Source of the DNA: Nocardia amamiensis
GTDB lineage: Bacteria > Actinomycetota > Actinomycetes > Mycobacteriales > Mycobacteriaceae
Assembly: GCF_015477605.1 (NCBI RefSeq)
Contig: NZ_JADLQX010000004.1
Location: forward strand, 1-64,000
Length of the DNA: 64,000 nt
Reading direction: 5' to 3'
The notes under the pieces are model-generated. The model searched no databases and was not told the origin of the DNA. It worked only from the letters and a program-made list of their open reading frames with translations. A program made the translations under genes and the position numbers. Below are positions 17,238 to 25,751 of the stretch, piece by piece; position 1 is the stretch's first letter; the number at the start of each line of letters is the position of its first letter.

Positions 17238-17280
17238 GGTACCTTCTGGGAAGAAGGCACCTTCTTGATATCGAGGTACC
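17238..17280. promoter_or_regulatory. Compound palindromic operator for the HxlR regulator
   Basis: Several overlapping symmetries lie between the divergent genes. AAGAAGG-CA-CCTTCTT (17251-17266) is a perfect 7-2-7 palindrome. CCTTCT-GGGA-AGAAGG (17242-17257) is a 6-4-6 inverted repeat sharing its right arm. GGTACC occurs at 17238-17243 and again at 17275-17280. The array suggests side-by-side HxlR dimers controlling both genes. Confidence 0.65.
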
Positions 17281-17282
17281 CG

Positions 17283-17717
17283 ATGGATACTGCCTGCTAC
17301 CGGTCCGAGTCTTCGAGTCTGGTCGAGAGCTACCTGCACCATTGCCCCGCACGGGAAGTGCTGGCCGTCCTCGCCGACAAGTGGGTCATGCTCGTGCTGA
17401 GCGTCCTGCGCGACAACGACGGGCCGATCCGCTTCAACGATCTGCGCCGCCGCCTGGACGGCATCACCCAGAAGATGCTCACCCGCACGCTGCGCAACCT
17501 GGAACGCGAGGGGCTAGTGCGCCGCGCGGTCTACCCGACGGTGCCGCCGCGGGTGGAGTACTCCCTCACCGAACTCGGTTCGAGCATCGGCGCACTCAGC
17601 CACGCCATGGGTGTGTGGGCCGTCGAGCACCAGCATGAAATCCTCGCGGCACGAGCGGAATTCGACGCCCGGTCGGCGGCCGAACCGGAGCCGCTGCCCG
17701 TACGTCCCGCCCGCTGA
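17283..17717 (+). CDS. HxlR-family winged-helix regulator
   Basis: A 144-residue regulator. The family core is complete: CPAREVLAVLADKWVMLVLSVL, FNDLRRRLDGITQKMLTRTLRNLEREGLVRR, and VEYSLTELGSSIGALSHAMGVWA. The Cys near residue 20 (HHCPAREVL) is at the position used as a redox or electrophile sensor in several HxlR/QorR/YodB members. The ATG has GAGG 7-10 bases upstream. It diverges from the quinone oxidoreductase gene, so electrophile-responsive control of that enzyme is the best reading. Confidence 0.9.
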   Translation: MDTACYRSESSSLVESYLHHCPAREVLAVLADKWVMLVLSVLRDNDGPIRFNDLRRRLDGITQKMLTRTLRNLEREGLVRRAVYPTVPPRVEYSLTELGSSIGALSHAMGVWAVEHQHEILAARAEFDARSAAEPEPLPVRPAR

Positions 17718-17894
17718 CCGAGCCGTCCCGGCACCGGCCGCTGTTTTCTTCGCGGCCGAACGGGTAGGCGACCAGTGGTAGGCGAATCCTCCGGTCACAA
17801 CCGGACCACGGACCGCATCCATCCGTGGCCGAGTTGATCATGCGGGCTTAGAATGTTTCCTTGCCTACCACACCATCTCGAAGGGGTGGACGCC

Positions 17895-18647
17895 ATGAGG
17901 AGCGCAATTCGGTACCTGTTCCTCGCGACCGTGATCGTGGCACTGGCCGCGTTCGGGTCGGGCGCGGCGGCAGCGACGGTGATCGGACGGCCATCGGCAC
18001 CCGCCGTGGCGTCGATCGGACCTTCGAACGGCCAGGTGGTGGGTGTCGCTCATCCCGTGACCATTCGTTTTGCCGCGCCCGTGACGGATCGCGCACGGAC
18101 CGAACAATCCATCGACATCCGAACAACCCAGCCACTCGCGGGCACGCTCGCGTGGACGAGTGATCGCGAAGCGGTGTGGACGCCGAGCGGGTTCCTGCCC
18201 GCCAATGCCCGCATCGTCGTCTCGGTCGGCGGCACACGCACGGAATTCCGCACCAACGCACGTGTTTTCGGTGACGCCGACATGTCGGCGCACACGTTCA
18301 CCGTCACCATCGGCGGCACCGTCGTGCGGACCATGCCCGCATCGATGGGCAAGCCGGGCTATGAAACGCCGTCCGGCACGTGGCCGGTTCTGGAGAAGTT
18401 CCGTTCGATCGTGTTCGACTCCCGGACCATCGGCATTCCGCTGAGTTCGCCGGAGGGCTACATCATCAACGGTGAATTCGCCGAACGCCTCACGTGGGGC
18501 GGCGTTTTCATTCACTCCGCCCCGTGGTCGGTCGATCAGCAGGGTTATGCGAACGTCAGCCACGGTTGCATCAACCTCGCCCCCGATGACGCCGAATGGG
18601 TTTATCACACCCTCGGCATCGGGGACCCGGTGGTCACGCACTGGTGA
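17895..18647 (+). CDS. L,D-transpeptidase (YkuD domain), secreted
   Basis: A 250-residue exported enzyme. The signal peptide is MRSAIRYLFLATVIVALAAF to about residue 27. An Ig-like domain follows (GQVVGVAHPVTIRFAAPV), then the YkuD catalytic domain with HSAPWSV and SHGCINLAPDDAEWVY; Cys about 225 in HGC is the nucleophile. It should form 3-3 cross-links in peptidoglycan or attach proteins to it, as LdtMt-type enzymes do. AAGGGGTGG precedes the ATG by about 5 bases. Confidence 0.92.
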   Translation: MRSAIRYLFLATVIVALAAFGSGAAAATVIGRPSAPAVASIGPSNGQVVGVAHPVTIRFAAPVTDRARTEQSIDIRTTQPLAGTLAWTSDREAVWTPSGFLPANARIVVSVGGTRTEFRTNARVFGDADMSAHTFTVTIGGTVVRTMPASMGKPGYETPSGTWPVLEKFRSIVFDSRTIGIPLSSPEGYIINGEFAERLTWGGVFIHSAPWSVDQQGYANVSHGCINLAPDDAEWVYHTLGIGDPVVTHW

Positions 18648-18833
18648 TCCGGATCCGCAGTGCAGCAAGGCTTTCGGCTGAAGGCCCGCTGCAACTCCGC
18701 GCGCGGATGTGTCCCGATCAGGAACCCGGCAGTATTCTCCGGGTGCGTGCGGCTCGGCGTAAGGACGCGGCACCGCGTACCCGCAACCCGAGCATGCGGA
18801 TAACCTGACCGGGACCTGATGAAGGGTGGGGCG

Positions 18834-19607
18834 ATGGATCGACCGGAGATGAGCGCACGACCTGGCTACGACCGCGGGAATCGGGGCATACCCGGGCGAC
18901 ATGGCAATCCGCCGGGGGACGGCGAGGACTACCAGGGTGAGTGGTCCGCCTGGGTCGACCAGGCACCCGGCGCCGTGCAGCCGCCGCCACCCGGACCCGC
19001 ACCGGCACCGGCACCGGCACCCGAGCGCACGCCCTACGAGGATGAATTCAGCGGGTTGATCGATCGCTCGGGCGCGCCGCGGGCGAGGCGTCGGTGGGCG
19101 GTACCGCTGCTCGGCACGCTCGGCGTCGCCGCTCTCGGCTTCGCCGCCTACATGCAGTTCGCCACCGGCGACTCCGGCCAGCCGACCGTACCGGCGCCAT
19201 CCGCCCAGGCCACCGCGTCGGCGGCGGCGCCGATCGCGCAGTGCCCGGCCGAGCGGGTCGGCAACCGGATCCAGGGCAACGGGGTGGGCGGTTTCGATTC
19301 CGGTCCCGCAGTGATCTTCGCCTTTCAGCACGCCTATTACGTGACCCGCTCCGGCGAGGACGTCCGCACCACCACGACCGCCGACGCGGCCGTGCAGACC
19401 GCCGACGCCATCCAGCGGGGCATCGACACCATCCCCGCGGGAACCACTCATTGCGTGGCCATCACCCCCGGAGCGTTCGCGGGCCAGTACGTCGTGGTCG
19501 TCACCGAGCATCGTCCCGGACAACCTCCGGTCACCTACAACCCGCAGATCGTCACCACGACCAAGGACGGCGACCGCACACTGATCAGCGCCATCGGTCG
19601 CGGCTGA
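18834..19607 (+). CDS. Single-pass membrane protein, unknown function
   Basis: 257 residues. The N-terminal 85 residues are disordered and Pro/Gly-rich, with a PAPAPAPAPE run (CCGGCA repeats near 19000-19020). One transmembrane helix follows (RRWAVPLLGTLGVAALGFAAYM), then a Pro/Ala linker and an outer domain with two Cys that could pair (IAQCPAERVG and THCVAITPG). The layout, with a cytoplasmic disordered tail and a small outer domain, is common in mycobacterial and nocardial cell-envelope proteins. I know no function. The start at 18834 has AGGGTGGGG just upstream; an ATG at 18819 is also in frame. Confidence 0.8.
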   Translation: MDRPEMSARPGYDRGNRGIPGRHGNPPGDGEDYQGEWSAWVDQAPGAVQPPPPGPAPAPAPAPERTPYEDEFSGLIDRSGAPRARRRWAVPLLGTLGVAALGFAAYMQFATGDSGQPTVPAPSAQATASAAAPIAQCPAERVGNRIQGNGVGGFDSGPAVIFAFQHAYYVTRSGEDVRTTTTADAAVQTADAIQRGIDTIPAGTTHCVAITPGAFAGQYVVVVTEHRPGQPPVTYNPQIVTTTKDGDRTLISAIGRG

Positions 19608-19621
19608 GTCCCGCGCTCGTT

Positions 19622-19654
19622 AGACCCTCGCAGTGCGGGCCGGTGCGAGGGTCT
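19622..19654. terminator. Perfect 11-base hairpin between convergent genes
   Basis: AGACCCTCGCA (19622-19632) pairs perfectly with TGCGAGGGTCT (19644-19654) over an 11-base loop. It sits in the 59-base gap between the membrane protein stop and the minus-strand folD-like stop, so it probably ends both transcripts. Confidence 0.65.
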
Positions 19655-19666
19655 GGGCGCGAGGAC

Positions 19667-20521
19667 TCAGTTCTTGCGGCGGTTTTCTGCGGCGACGACC
19701 ACGTGGCGCATGAGCAGGGCGGTGGTCACCGGGCCGACGCCGCCCGGGACAGGGCTCAGTCCGGCGGCCTTGCCGCGCACCGAGTCCGCGTCGACGTCGC
19801 CGACGATCTTGCCGTCGGGCGCCTCGTTGGTGCCGACATCGATGACCACCGCGCCCTCGCGGACATGCTTGCCGGAGATCAGGCCGATGCGGCCCGCCGC
19901 GGCGACGACGACGTCCGCGGTGGCGGTGACGGCCGCCAGGTCGGCGGTGCGGGAATGGCAGACCGTGACCGTGGCGTCCTTGGCCAGCAGCAGCTGGGCG
20001 AGCGGCTTGCCGACGATGTTCGAGCGGCCGACGACCGCGACGTGCCGGCCGGCGAGCGGGATCTCGTGGTGGTCGAGCAGCTCCACCACGGCCTCGGAGG
20101 TGGCCGGGACGAAGCCGTCCAACCCGGCCGCGAGCAGGCCGAGCGACAGCGGGCTCACGCCGTCCACGTCCTTGGTCGCGACGATCGCCGAGCTCACGTC
20201 GTCGAGGCTGACACCGGCCGGAAGGGGGGTCTGCAGCATGATCGCGTCGGTTGCCGGATCCTCGCCGCGCGCGGCGAGCTCCGCGCGGATCGCCGCAGCG
20301 GTCGCGTCCGGACCGAGATCGACCGTGTCGCAGACGATGCCGAGCCGTTCGGCCGCCTTGCGCAGCGAGTTCACATACCAGGCGCTGGCCGGGTCGTCGT
20401 TCGCCACGACCAGCGCGAGACGCGGCGCGCCCGGGCCGTCGGTGAGCGCGGCGGCGCGAGCCTTGGTGTCGGCGTTGATGGCGGCGGCGAGTTCCTTGCC
20501 GGACAGCGAAACGGTATCCAC
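19667..20521 (-). CDS. folD: FolD-family methylene-THF dehydrogenase paralogue
   Basis: 284 residues, normal FolD length. The fold is clear: NDDPASAWYVNSLRKAAERLG, LQTPLPAGV, ATKDVDGVSP, HVAVVGRSNIVGKPLAQLLL (Rossmann site), and SPVPGGVGPVTTALL. The conserved catalytic Lys (Y-x-x-x-K; K54 in E. coli FolD) is Leu53 here (Y49-V-N-S-L53), and the usual PCTPxG is PATSEA. These changes suggest lost or altered cyclohydrolase activity while NAD(P) binding is kept. The GTG start at 20521 is the best available. Another FolD elsewhere in the genome is likely. Confidence 0.85.
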   Translation of the reverse strand: MDTVSLSGKELAAAINADTKARAAALTDGPGAPRLALVVANDDPASAWYVNSLRKAAERLGIVCDTVDLGPDATAAAIRAELAARGEDPATDAIMLQTPLPAGVSLDDVSSAIVATKDVDGVSPLSLGLLAAGLDGFVPATSEAVVELLDHHEIPLAGRHVAVVGRSNIVGKPLAQLLLAKDATVTVCHSRTADLAAVTATADVVVAAAGRIGLISGKHVREGAVVIDVGTNEAPDGKIVGDVDADSVRGKAAGLSPVPGGVGPVTTALLMRHVVVAAENRRKN

Positions 20522-20972
20522 GTCGACACAGCCTAATGGGCGCGCCCGCCCGAAGTTGCTCCCCAGCCCGCGCCGGGCCGCGTCACGTCGAGCCAGCCGG
20601 TGAGACGCAGCCGGAGAAGTACGTCCGTGGCCGCCGGGCCGAGCGAAGGAAGCCGCAGGAATGCACAACCGGACGAAGTTCATCTAAAGCCCGCGTCGGC
20701 GAGCGAACGGGAAGATAGCCGCGGAAGACGTGGGCGAACGAATTCGCCCCTGGTCCGCGCCGAGCGGAGGCCAGGCAGCCGCCTATTCAGCCCCTCCGGG
20801 ACGAGTCACCTGCACCCGTGAGGCAGATGGCCGTAGAAACGCGCAACACCAGCGCGAATCCGTCGGGCAGTTCCCATATGCCGGGTTCGATCGCCCGTAT
20901 CGTGATCTCTGTTTGCCCCAACTGACTGCTAGTGCGTGCCAACCCGTTCCCAGCGGAAAGGTGTCGACTGTA
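20522..20972. other. 450-base gap between folD-like and ydcF-like genes
   Basis: Divergent intergenic region. Open frames here are short, rich in Arg and lack ribosome sites or family resemblance, so I call no gene. It presumably holds the promoters of both flanking genes. I saw no convincing inverted repeat. Confidence 0.5.
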
Positions 20973-21842
20973 GTGAAGATCTCGAGGCATGTGAAACTTC
21001 TCGTCGCGACGTCGTTCGCCGCGTTCTCCCTCACCGGTCTTGCCGGTGTTCCCGCGCACGCCGCGGACACCGCCGACCTCTACAACTCCGCCCAGCGCCA
21101 CTTCACCAACGGCGACGACGCGGCGGGCCGCGCCGACCTGCGCGCCCTTATCGGCGCCGACCCCAATGACGCGGAAGCGCTGTCGCTGCAGGCGATCTGG
21201 TCCGACTACGCGGGTGATCTGCCCGCGCTCATCGACGCCATCGCACGGCTGCGCGTCGTCGATCCGGCCATGGCGCAGGGCACCGAGAACGTGCTCGGCG
21301 CCGTCCGCGCCGCGATCGGCACCCTGCCGAACCCGCTGCCCGCGCTGGCCGGGCCGCACACGGGCATCGTCGTCCTCGGCTACGGCCTGCTCCCAGACGG
21401 GTCGCCGCGACCGGAACTGGTGAACCGGCTCACCGCGGCGTGGCTGCAGTCGATCGCCGCGCCGTTCTCGCCGATCGTCGTCACCGGCGGCAATCCGCAG
21501 AACGGCATCACCGAGGCCGAGGCCATGCGCCACTGGCTGGTCGCCCACGGTGTGCCCGCGGCACGGGTCCACGTGGAGGGCGGCGCGGGCTCGACCGTAC
21601 AGAACGCCTTGTTCAGCACCCGGATGCTGCGGGATGTCGGTGCGACGAGCGCCATCGTGGTCACCTCGCCGAACCACATTCGCCGGGCTGTCGCCGATTT
21701 CATCGTCGCCGGCACCCGCGTGGTCGGAGCGACGACCTCGTTGGAGCAGCTGGTGTCACAGCTACCCCCGCCCGGCAGGCCGTCGCAGCGCGGCATCTAC
21801 CTCGACGCCACACGCACTTTCCAGCTGAGTACGTCACGCTGA
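20973..21842 (+). CDS. YdcF-family (DUF218) exported protein
   Basis: 289 residues from a GTG with GGAAAGG about 12 bases upstream. A signal peptide (LLVATSFAAFSLTGLAGVPAHA) ends near residue 32. An alpha-helical TPR-like segment follows (DLYNSAQRHFTNGDDAAGRADLRAL). The DUF218 domain then shows TGIVVLGYGLLPDGSPRPEL, PIVVTGGNPQNGITEAEAMRHWL, and AIVVTSPNHIRRAV. DUF218 proteins are linked to envelope lipid or glycan handling, but biochemical roles are mostly open. It is the first of two same-strand genes; the methyltransferase follows after 89 bases. Confidence 0.85.
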   Translation: MKISRHVKLLVATSFAAFSLTGLAGVPAHAADTADLYNSAQRHFTNGDDAAGRADLRALIGADPNDAEALSLQAIWSDYAGDLPALIDAIARLRVVDPAMAQGTENVLGAVRAAIGTLPNPLPALAGPHTGIVVLGYGLLPDGSPRPELVNRLTAAWLQSIAAPFSPIVVTGGNPQNGITEAEAMRHWLVAHGVPAARVHVEGGAGSTVQNALFSTRMLRDVGATSAIVVTSPNHIRRAVADFIVAGTRVVGATTSLEQLVSQLPPPGRPSQRGIYLDATRTFQLSTSR

Positions 21843-21931
21843 CCAGTGAATCGGGACCCGACCGCGTGCGGGTCCCGATCACCCGGAAAATGCGTTGGCG
21901 GAATCACCCGCGAACACGGCAGGATGGCGCG

Positions 21932-22744
21932 GTGACGTCAGCCGGAACCGATGTGGTCGCCCAGCTCCGCGCGGCGGGCTGTGTGTTCGCCGAGGAGGAG
22001 GCGCGGCTGCTGATCGCCGCGGCAGCGGAGACCGGCGCCGCGGTCGAGGCGCTGGTCGCCCAGCGCGTGCAGGGCACCCCGCTGGAACATGTGCTCGGCT
22101 GGGCGGTGTTCCACGGGCTGCGGGTCGCCGTGTCCCCCGGTGTTTTCGTGCCGCGCCAGCGCACCGTGTTCTTGGTCGACCGCGCGGTGGAGCTGGTCCG
22201 CGCCAGGACGGGTCACCCGGTGATCGTCGACCTGTGCTGCGGCTCCGGCGCTCTTGGCATGGCATTGGCCACAATCGTCGCGGCCGAGGGCCGCACGGTG
22301 ACCCTGGCTGCCGCCGATGTCGATCCGGTCGCGGTCGAGTGCGCCCGCCGCAATCTCACGCCACTCGGCGCTCCCGTCTACCAGGGCGACTTGTTCGAGG
22401 CCCTGCCGGAGGAACTGCGCGGCTGCATCGACATCCTGCTCTGCAACACCCCTTACGTTCCCTCGGCGATGATCGCGCAGATGCCTCCGGAGGCCCGCGA
22501 CCACGAACCGCGCACCGCACTCGACGGTGGATCCGACGGCCTCGACATCTTCCGCCGCGTCGCCGCCGACGCCCCCGCCTGGCTGGCTCCCGGCGGCCAC
22601 CTGCTGGTCGAGTCCAGCGAGGACCAAGCGCCGCTCGCGCTGGCGGTCCTGAGCGAGCACGGCATCGTGGGCGACGTCGCGGAATCCGGCGAGCACTACG
22701 CGACCGTCGTGATCGGCACCCGTCCCCGAGCACACGGCGACTGA
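21932..22744 (+). CDS. HemK/PrmC-family putative protein-Gln N5-methyltransferase
   Basis: 270 residues. An N-terminal helical domain (about 1-75, VAQRVQGTPLEHVLGWAVFHG) resembles PrmC, which recognises release factors. The SAM domain has VIVDLCCGSGALGMALA (motif I), AADVDPVAVECARRN (motif II) and LLCNTPYVPS. The last is the catalytic NPPY motif, here with Thr in place of the first Pro. This variant marks the putative N5-glutamine methyltransferase branch found beside true PrmC in actinobacteria, so the target may not be a release factor. The GTG start has GGA-type purines upstream. Confidence 0.85.
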   Translation: MTSAGTDVVAQLRAAGCVFAEEEARLLIAAAAETGAAVEALVAQRVQGTPLEHVLGWAVFHGLRVAVSPGVFVPRQRTVFLVDRAVELVRARTGHPVIVDLCCGSGALGMALATIVAAEGRTVTLAAADVDPVAVECARRNLTPLGAPVYQGDLFEALPEELRGCIDILLCNTPYVPSAMIAQMPPEARDHEPRTALDGGSDGLDIFRRVAADAPAWLAPGGHLLVESSEDQAPLALAVLSEHGIVGDVAESGEHYATVVIGTRPRAHGD

Positions 22745-22833
22745 TTCCAACGCCAGCTCAAATCTTGACGTCGGCCCACTTCGCGAATCGGGCCAGGGCG
22801 TCAGCACCCGTCCCTCTGCGAGCTGGCCGCAAA

Positions 22834-23013
22834 TCAGTTCCAGCGGGGAAATCGTCGTATGACTTCTTGCGTGACGCCTGCCGGATCACCGGATCGCGAT
22901 TGCCACTTGTCGCTGTTCGGAGTCCAAGCGCTGAGGTGAATCCCCACCCACTGGCCTTCGCTGTCGATGAGGCAGCGTTCTTCTCCATTGCCCGAACAGA
23001 TCGCTTCGACCAC
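22834..23013 (-). CDS. Possible small protein of 59 residues
   Basis: A 60-codon frame from GTG to TGA in the otherwise empty 22745-23168 gap. It has a balanced, soluble-looking composition (AICSGNGEERCLIDSEGQWV, then IHLSAWTPNSDKWQSR and an Arg/Trp-rich end), unlike the Arg-rich shadow frames around it. No ribosome site is visible, so it may be the remaining part of a longer gene. I do not recognise a family. The surrounding DNA has lower GC than its neighbours. Confidence 0.35.
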   Translation of the reverse strand: MVEAICSGNGEERCLIDSEGQWVGIHLSAWTPNSDKWQSRSGDPAGVTQEVIRRFPRWN

Positions 23014-23168
23014 GCAGAGCGCTGGAACTGGACGACTGCGGTCTTATCGCGCACCTTATCGGGGCGCCCGGACTCCGGGGGTCACTCGTCGGCCACCCTC
23101 GGAACCCGAGCGGTAGCCAACGCAGGACCTGACCGCAAATCCCTCGTCCCCCGACGCACTGTGCAGAA

Positions 23169-23999
23169 CTACTTCTTGCGGCCGGTGAACTTGTCCATCG
23201 AGTGGTAGACGCCGACCGTGTCGAGGAACAGGTCGCGCAGCTTGATCGGGAGCAGGCCGGAAAGCGCCTTGTTCAGGCGGGAAGTCCAGGGCAGCACGAC
23301 CAGTGGGGTGCCGTTCTTCATTTCGCGCCACGAAGTGTCCACTACCTCGTTCTGTTCCAGGATCGGGGTGAACCAGAATCCCTTGGCGCCTTCGAACATT
23401 CCGGTGTTGATGTAGGTCGGGCACACGGTGGTGACCTTCACGTGGTCGTGGCCCGCCTGCTCCAGTTCGATGCGCACCGAGTCCGACCAGCCCAGCGCCG
23501 CCCATTTGGACGCGGCGTAGACGCTCATGCGGGGGTTCGACACCAGGCCCGCCGACGAGGCGATGGTGAGCACCCGCGCCTCGCCGGAGCCAGCGACCAT
23601 GGCGGGCAGGAACTCGAGCGTGACGTACATCGGGGCAAGCGAGTTGATCGCCATCGTCTTGTCGATGTCGGCGCGATTCTCGGTTTCCCAGAAGTAGTTG
23701 TTGCCGCGCACGATTCCCGCGTTGTTGACCAGGATATCGATGCCGCCGACCTGCTCCCGCACGGTCGCGGCCGCCTCGGCGATCGCGTCCGGCGCCGAGA
23801 CGTCGACCACGTGGTGGTGCACCGTGCCGCCGCGGCCGGTCAGTTCGGCGGCGGTCTCCTTCAGCGCGGTCTCGTTGATGTCCCACAGCACCACCGCGGC
23901 GGCGCCTTCGCGGACCGCGCGTTCGGCGAACAGCTTGCCGAGCCCCATCGCGGCTCCTGTCACCAGGACCCGCTTGCCCGCGACCGTGTTCAGTTTCAT
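23169..23999 (-). CDS. Short-chain dehydrogenase/reductase
   Basis: 276 residues with the classical SDR marks: TGAAMGLGK cofactor site, DVSAPD, NNAGIV, the catalytic Ser in TIASSAGLV and Y-x-x-x-K in YAASKWAALG. The tail (KLRDLFLDTVGVYHSMDKF) resembles actinobacterial SDRs acting on retinol- or steroid-like lipophilic alcohols. It follows the aldehyde dehydrogenase gene by 32 bases on the same strand, so the two probably form an operon oxidising an alcohol to an acid through the aldehyde. A TetR gene diverges from the pair. Confidence 0.88.
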   Translation of the reverse strand: MKLNTVAGKRVLVTGAAMGLGKLFAERAVREGAAAVVLWDINETALKETAAELTGRGGTVHHHVVDVSAPDAIAEAAATVREQVGGIDILVNNAGIVRGNNYFWETENRADIDKTMAINSLAPMYVTLEFLPAMVAGSGEARVLTIASSAGLVSNPRMSVYAASKWAALGWSDSVRIELEQAGHDHVKVTTVCPTYINTGMFEGAKGFWFTPILEQNEVVDTSWREMKNGTPLVVLPWTSRLNKALSGLLPIKLRDLFLDTVGVYHSMDKFTGRKK

Positions 24000-24031
24000 C
24001 CGTCTATTTCCTGATCCGTGAGTCGTGCGAG

Positions 24032-25603
24032 TTACTTCTGCCGCAGCGCCTTCATCACGCCGAAGTACAGCGTCATGGTTTTCGCCCACATCGCTTCGGA
24101 CATGCCGGGCAGCGGCGCGATCGGCAGCACCCGTTGCACCGCGATGGTCTGGGTGTCGATGTACTTCAGCAGGCCTTCGGGACCGTGCCTGCGCCCGGTG
24201 CCGGAGATGCCGAGCCCGCCGGAGGGCGCGTCGGCGCTGCCCCACGCGGCGATGAAGCCTTCGTTGACGTTCACCGAACCCGCGTTGATCCGCGCCGCGA
24301 CCGAACGGCCGCGGGCGGTGTCCTTGGTCCACACGCTGGCGTTCAGGCCATAGGCGGTGTCGTTGGCCTGTTCGATGGCTTCATCGTCACTGCTCACCCG
24401 GTAGATCGACACCACGGGACCGAAGGTTTCCTCGCGGTGGACCGTCATACCTGGCCGCACCCCGGCCAGCACCGTCGGTTCGTAGAAGTACGGGCCGAGG
24501 TCCGGGCGCGCGCGACCGCCCGCCAGCACGGTGGCGCCCTTCGCGACCGCGTCGCCGACGTGCGCGGTGACCGTGTCGAGTTGTCGCTGGAAGGTCAGCG
24601 ATCCCATGTCGCTGTCGTAGTTCAGACCGGCGCCGAGTTCGAGCTTCTCGACATGCCCGACGAATTCGGTGACGAAGCGGTCGTACACGCCGTCGTGGAC
24701 ATAGATCCGTTCCATCGACTCGCACAGCTGCCCGGCCGAGGCGAAGCAGGCGCGGATCGCGATCTTGGCCGCGCGTGACACATCCGCGTCGGCGAGCACG
24801 AGCAGCGGGTTCTTGCCGCCGAGTTCGAGGGAGTACCCGATCAGCCGCTCGCCCGCCTGCTGCGCGATGGTCCGGCCGGTGGCGCTGGAACCGGTGTAGT
24901 CGACGTAGTCGGCGCGGGCGATCACCTCGCCGCCGATCACCGATCCGCGGCCGAGCACTGCCTGCCAGAGTCCGCGGGGCAAGCCCGCGCGCACGGCGGC
25001 GTCGATGGCCCACAGCGCGGTGAGCGCGGTCTGGTTGTCCGGGCGGGCCACCACGGCGTTGCCAGCGACGAGGGCGGGCAGCGCATCCGAGACGGCCAGG
25101 GCCAGCGGATAGTTCCACGGCGAGATGACCGCGACCACGCCCTTGGGCCGGTGCCGCACGTCGACCCGGGTGAGGACGGGAAGCACGCCGCGCGGCCTGC
25201 GGGTGGCCAGCAGCCGGTCGGCCACCGAGGCGTAGTACCTGGCGTTCACGGCCACGTCGCCGACCTCGTCGAACGCGTGGGCGCGCGACTTGCCCGTCTC
25301 GGTCTGCACGATGTCGAGGATGGTGTCCTGCTCGGCGAGCACGATGTCGTGGAACCGGCGCAGCACCGCGACCCGCTCCCGGACCGGCCGCCGCGCCCAC
25401 TGCCGCTGCGCTTCCCGCGCGGTCGCGAACGCGGTCTCGATGTCTCCGGTGGAGGACTGCGGCAGATCGACGATCTTCGCGCCGGTCGCGGGCGCGGCCA
25501 CCTCGACCGCGGGTGCGCTGCCCGCGACGGCGTGCGCGAGCAACGGCCGCACCAGCGACGAAGGCAGCGCGTCGGCGGGGGCCAGCTGGGGAGCGGTCGT
25601 CAT
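24032..25603 (-). CDS. gabD2: Succinate-semialdehyde dehydrogenase-type ALDH
   Basis: 523 residues of the aldehyde dehydrogenase superfamily, closest in feel to mycobacterial GabD2. Active-site features are SPWNYPLALAVSDALPAL, TGSSATGRTIAQQAG, the general base Glu in LELGGKNPLLVL and the catalytic Cys in SAGQLCESMERI. HREETFGPVVSIY and TAYGLNASVWT are also typical. The ATG at 25603 has GAGAGGG upstream; a longer frame runs into the promoter. The physiological aldehyde may be another long-chain or ring-derived one, given the SDR partner. Confidence 0.88.
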   Translation of the reverse strand: MTTAPQLAPADALPSSLVRPLLAHAVAGSAPAVEVAAPATGAKIVDLPQSSTGDIETAFATAREAQRQWARRPVRERVAVLRRFHDIVLAEQDTILDIVQTETGKSRAHAFDEVGDVAVNARYYASVADRLLATRRPRGVLPVLTRVDVRHRPKGVVAVISPWNYPLALAVSDALPALVAGNAVVARPDNQTALTALWAIDAAVRAGLPRGLWQAVLGRGSVIGGEVIARADYVDYTGSSATGRTIAQQAGERLIGYSLELGGKNPLLVLADADVSRAAKIAIRACFASAGQLCESMERIYVHDGVYDRFVTEFVGHVEKLELGAGLNYDSDMGSLTFQRQLDTVTAHVGDAVAKGATVLAGGRARPDLGPYFYEPTVLAGVRPGMTVHREETFGPVVSIYRVSSDDEAIEQANDTAYGLNASVWTKDTARGRSVAARINAGSVNVNEGFIAAWGSADAPSGGLGISGTGRRHGPEGLLKYIDTQTIAVQRVLPIAPLPGMSEAMWAKTMTLYFGVMKALRQK

Positions 25604-25669
25604 GGTCGGCCCTCTCGAGGACGTGTGCTGCGCCGCACGCAAGCACCATTTAATGAACAGTGGTGTTAG

Positions 25670-25698
25670 ATTAATGTCTATGTCACACCTCGTGTCAA
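25670..25698 (-). promoter_or_regulatory. Putative promoter of the ALDH-SDR operon
   Basis: Minus-strand TTGACA (25698-25693) is followed 17 bases later by ATTAAT (25675-25670). The region between the divergent genes is locally AT-rich and contains a repeated TGTCA element (25681-25685 and 25693-25697), which may be part of the TetR operator. Confidence 0.5.
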
Positions 25699-25751
25699 GC
25701 TGTTCGTCGTGGGACACAGGCATGCCGAGCGCGGTGTTGTGAGGCGGCACG

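Noticed and set aside
18985..19022. Short CCGGCA tandem repeat
   Set aside because: It encodes a Pro-Ala run in the disordered tail of the membrane protein at 18834 and needs no separate explanation; not a CRISPR or phase-variation tract.
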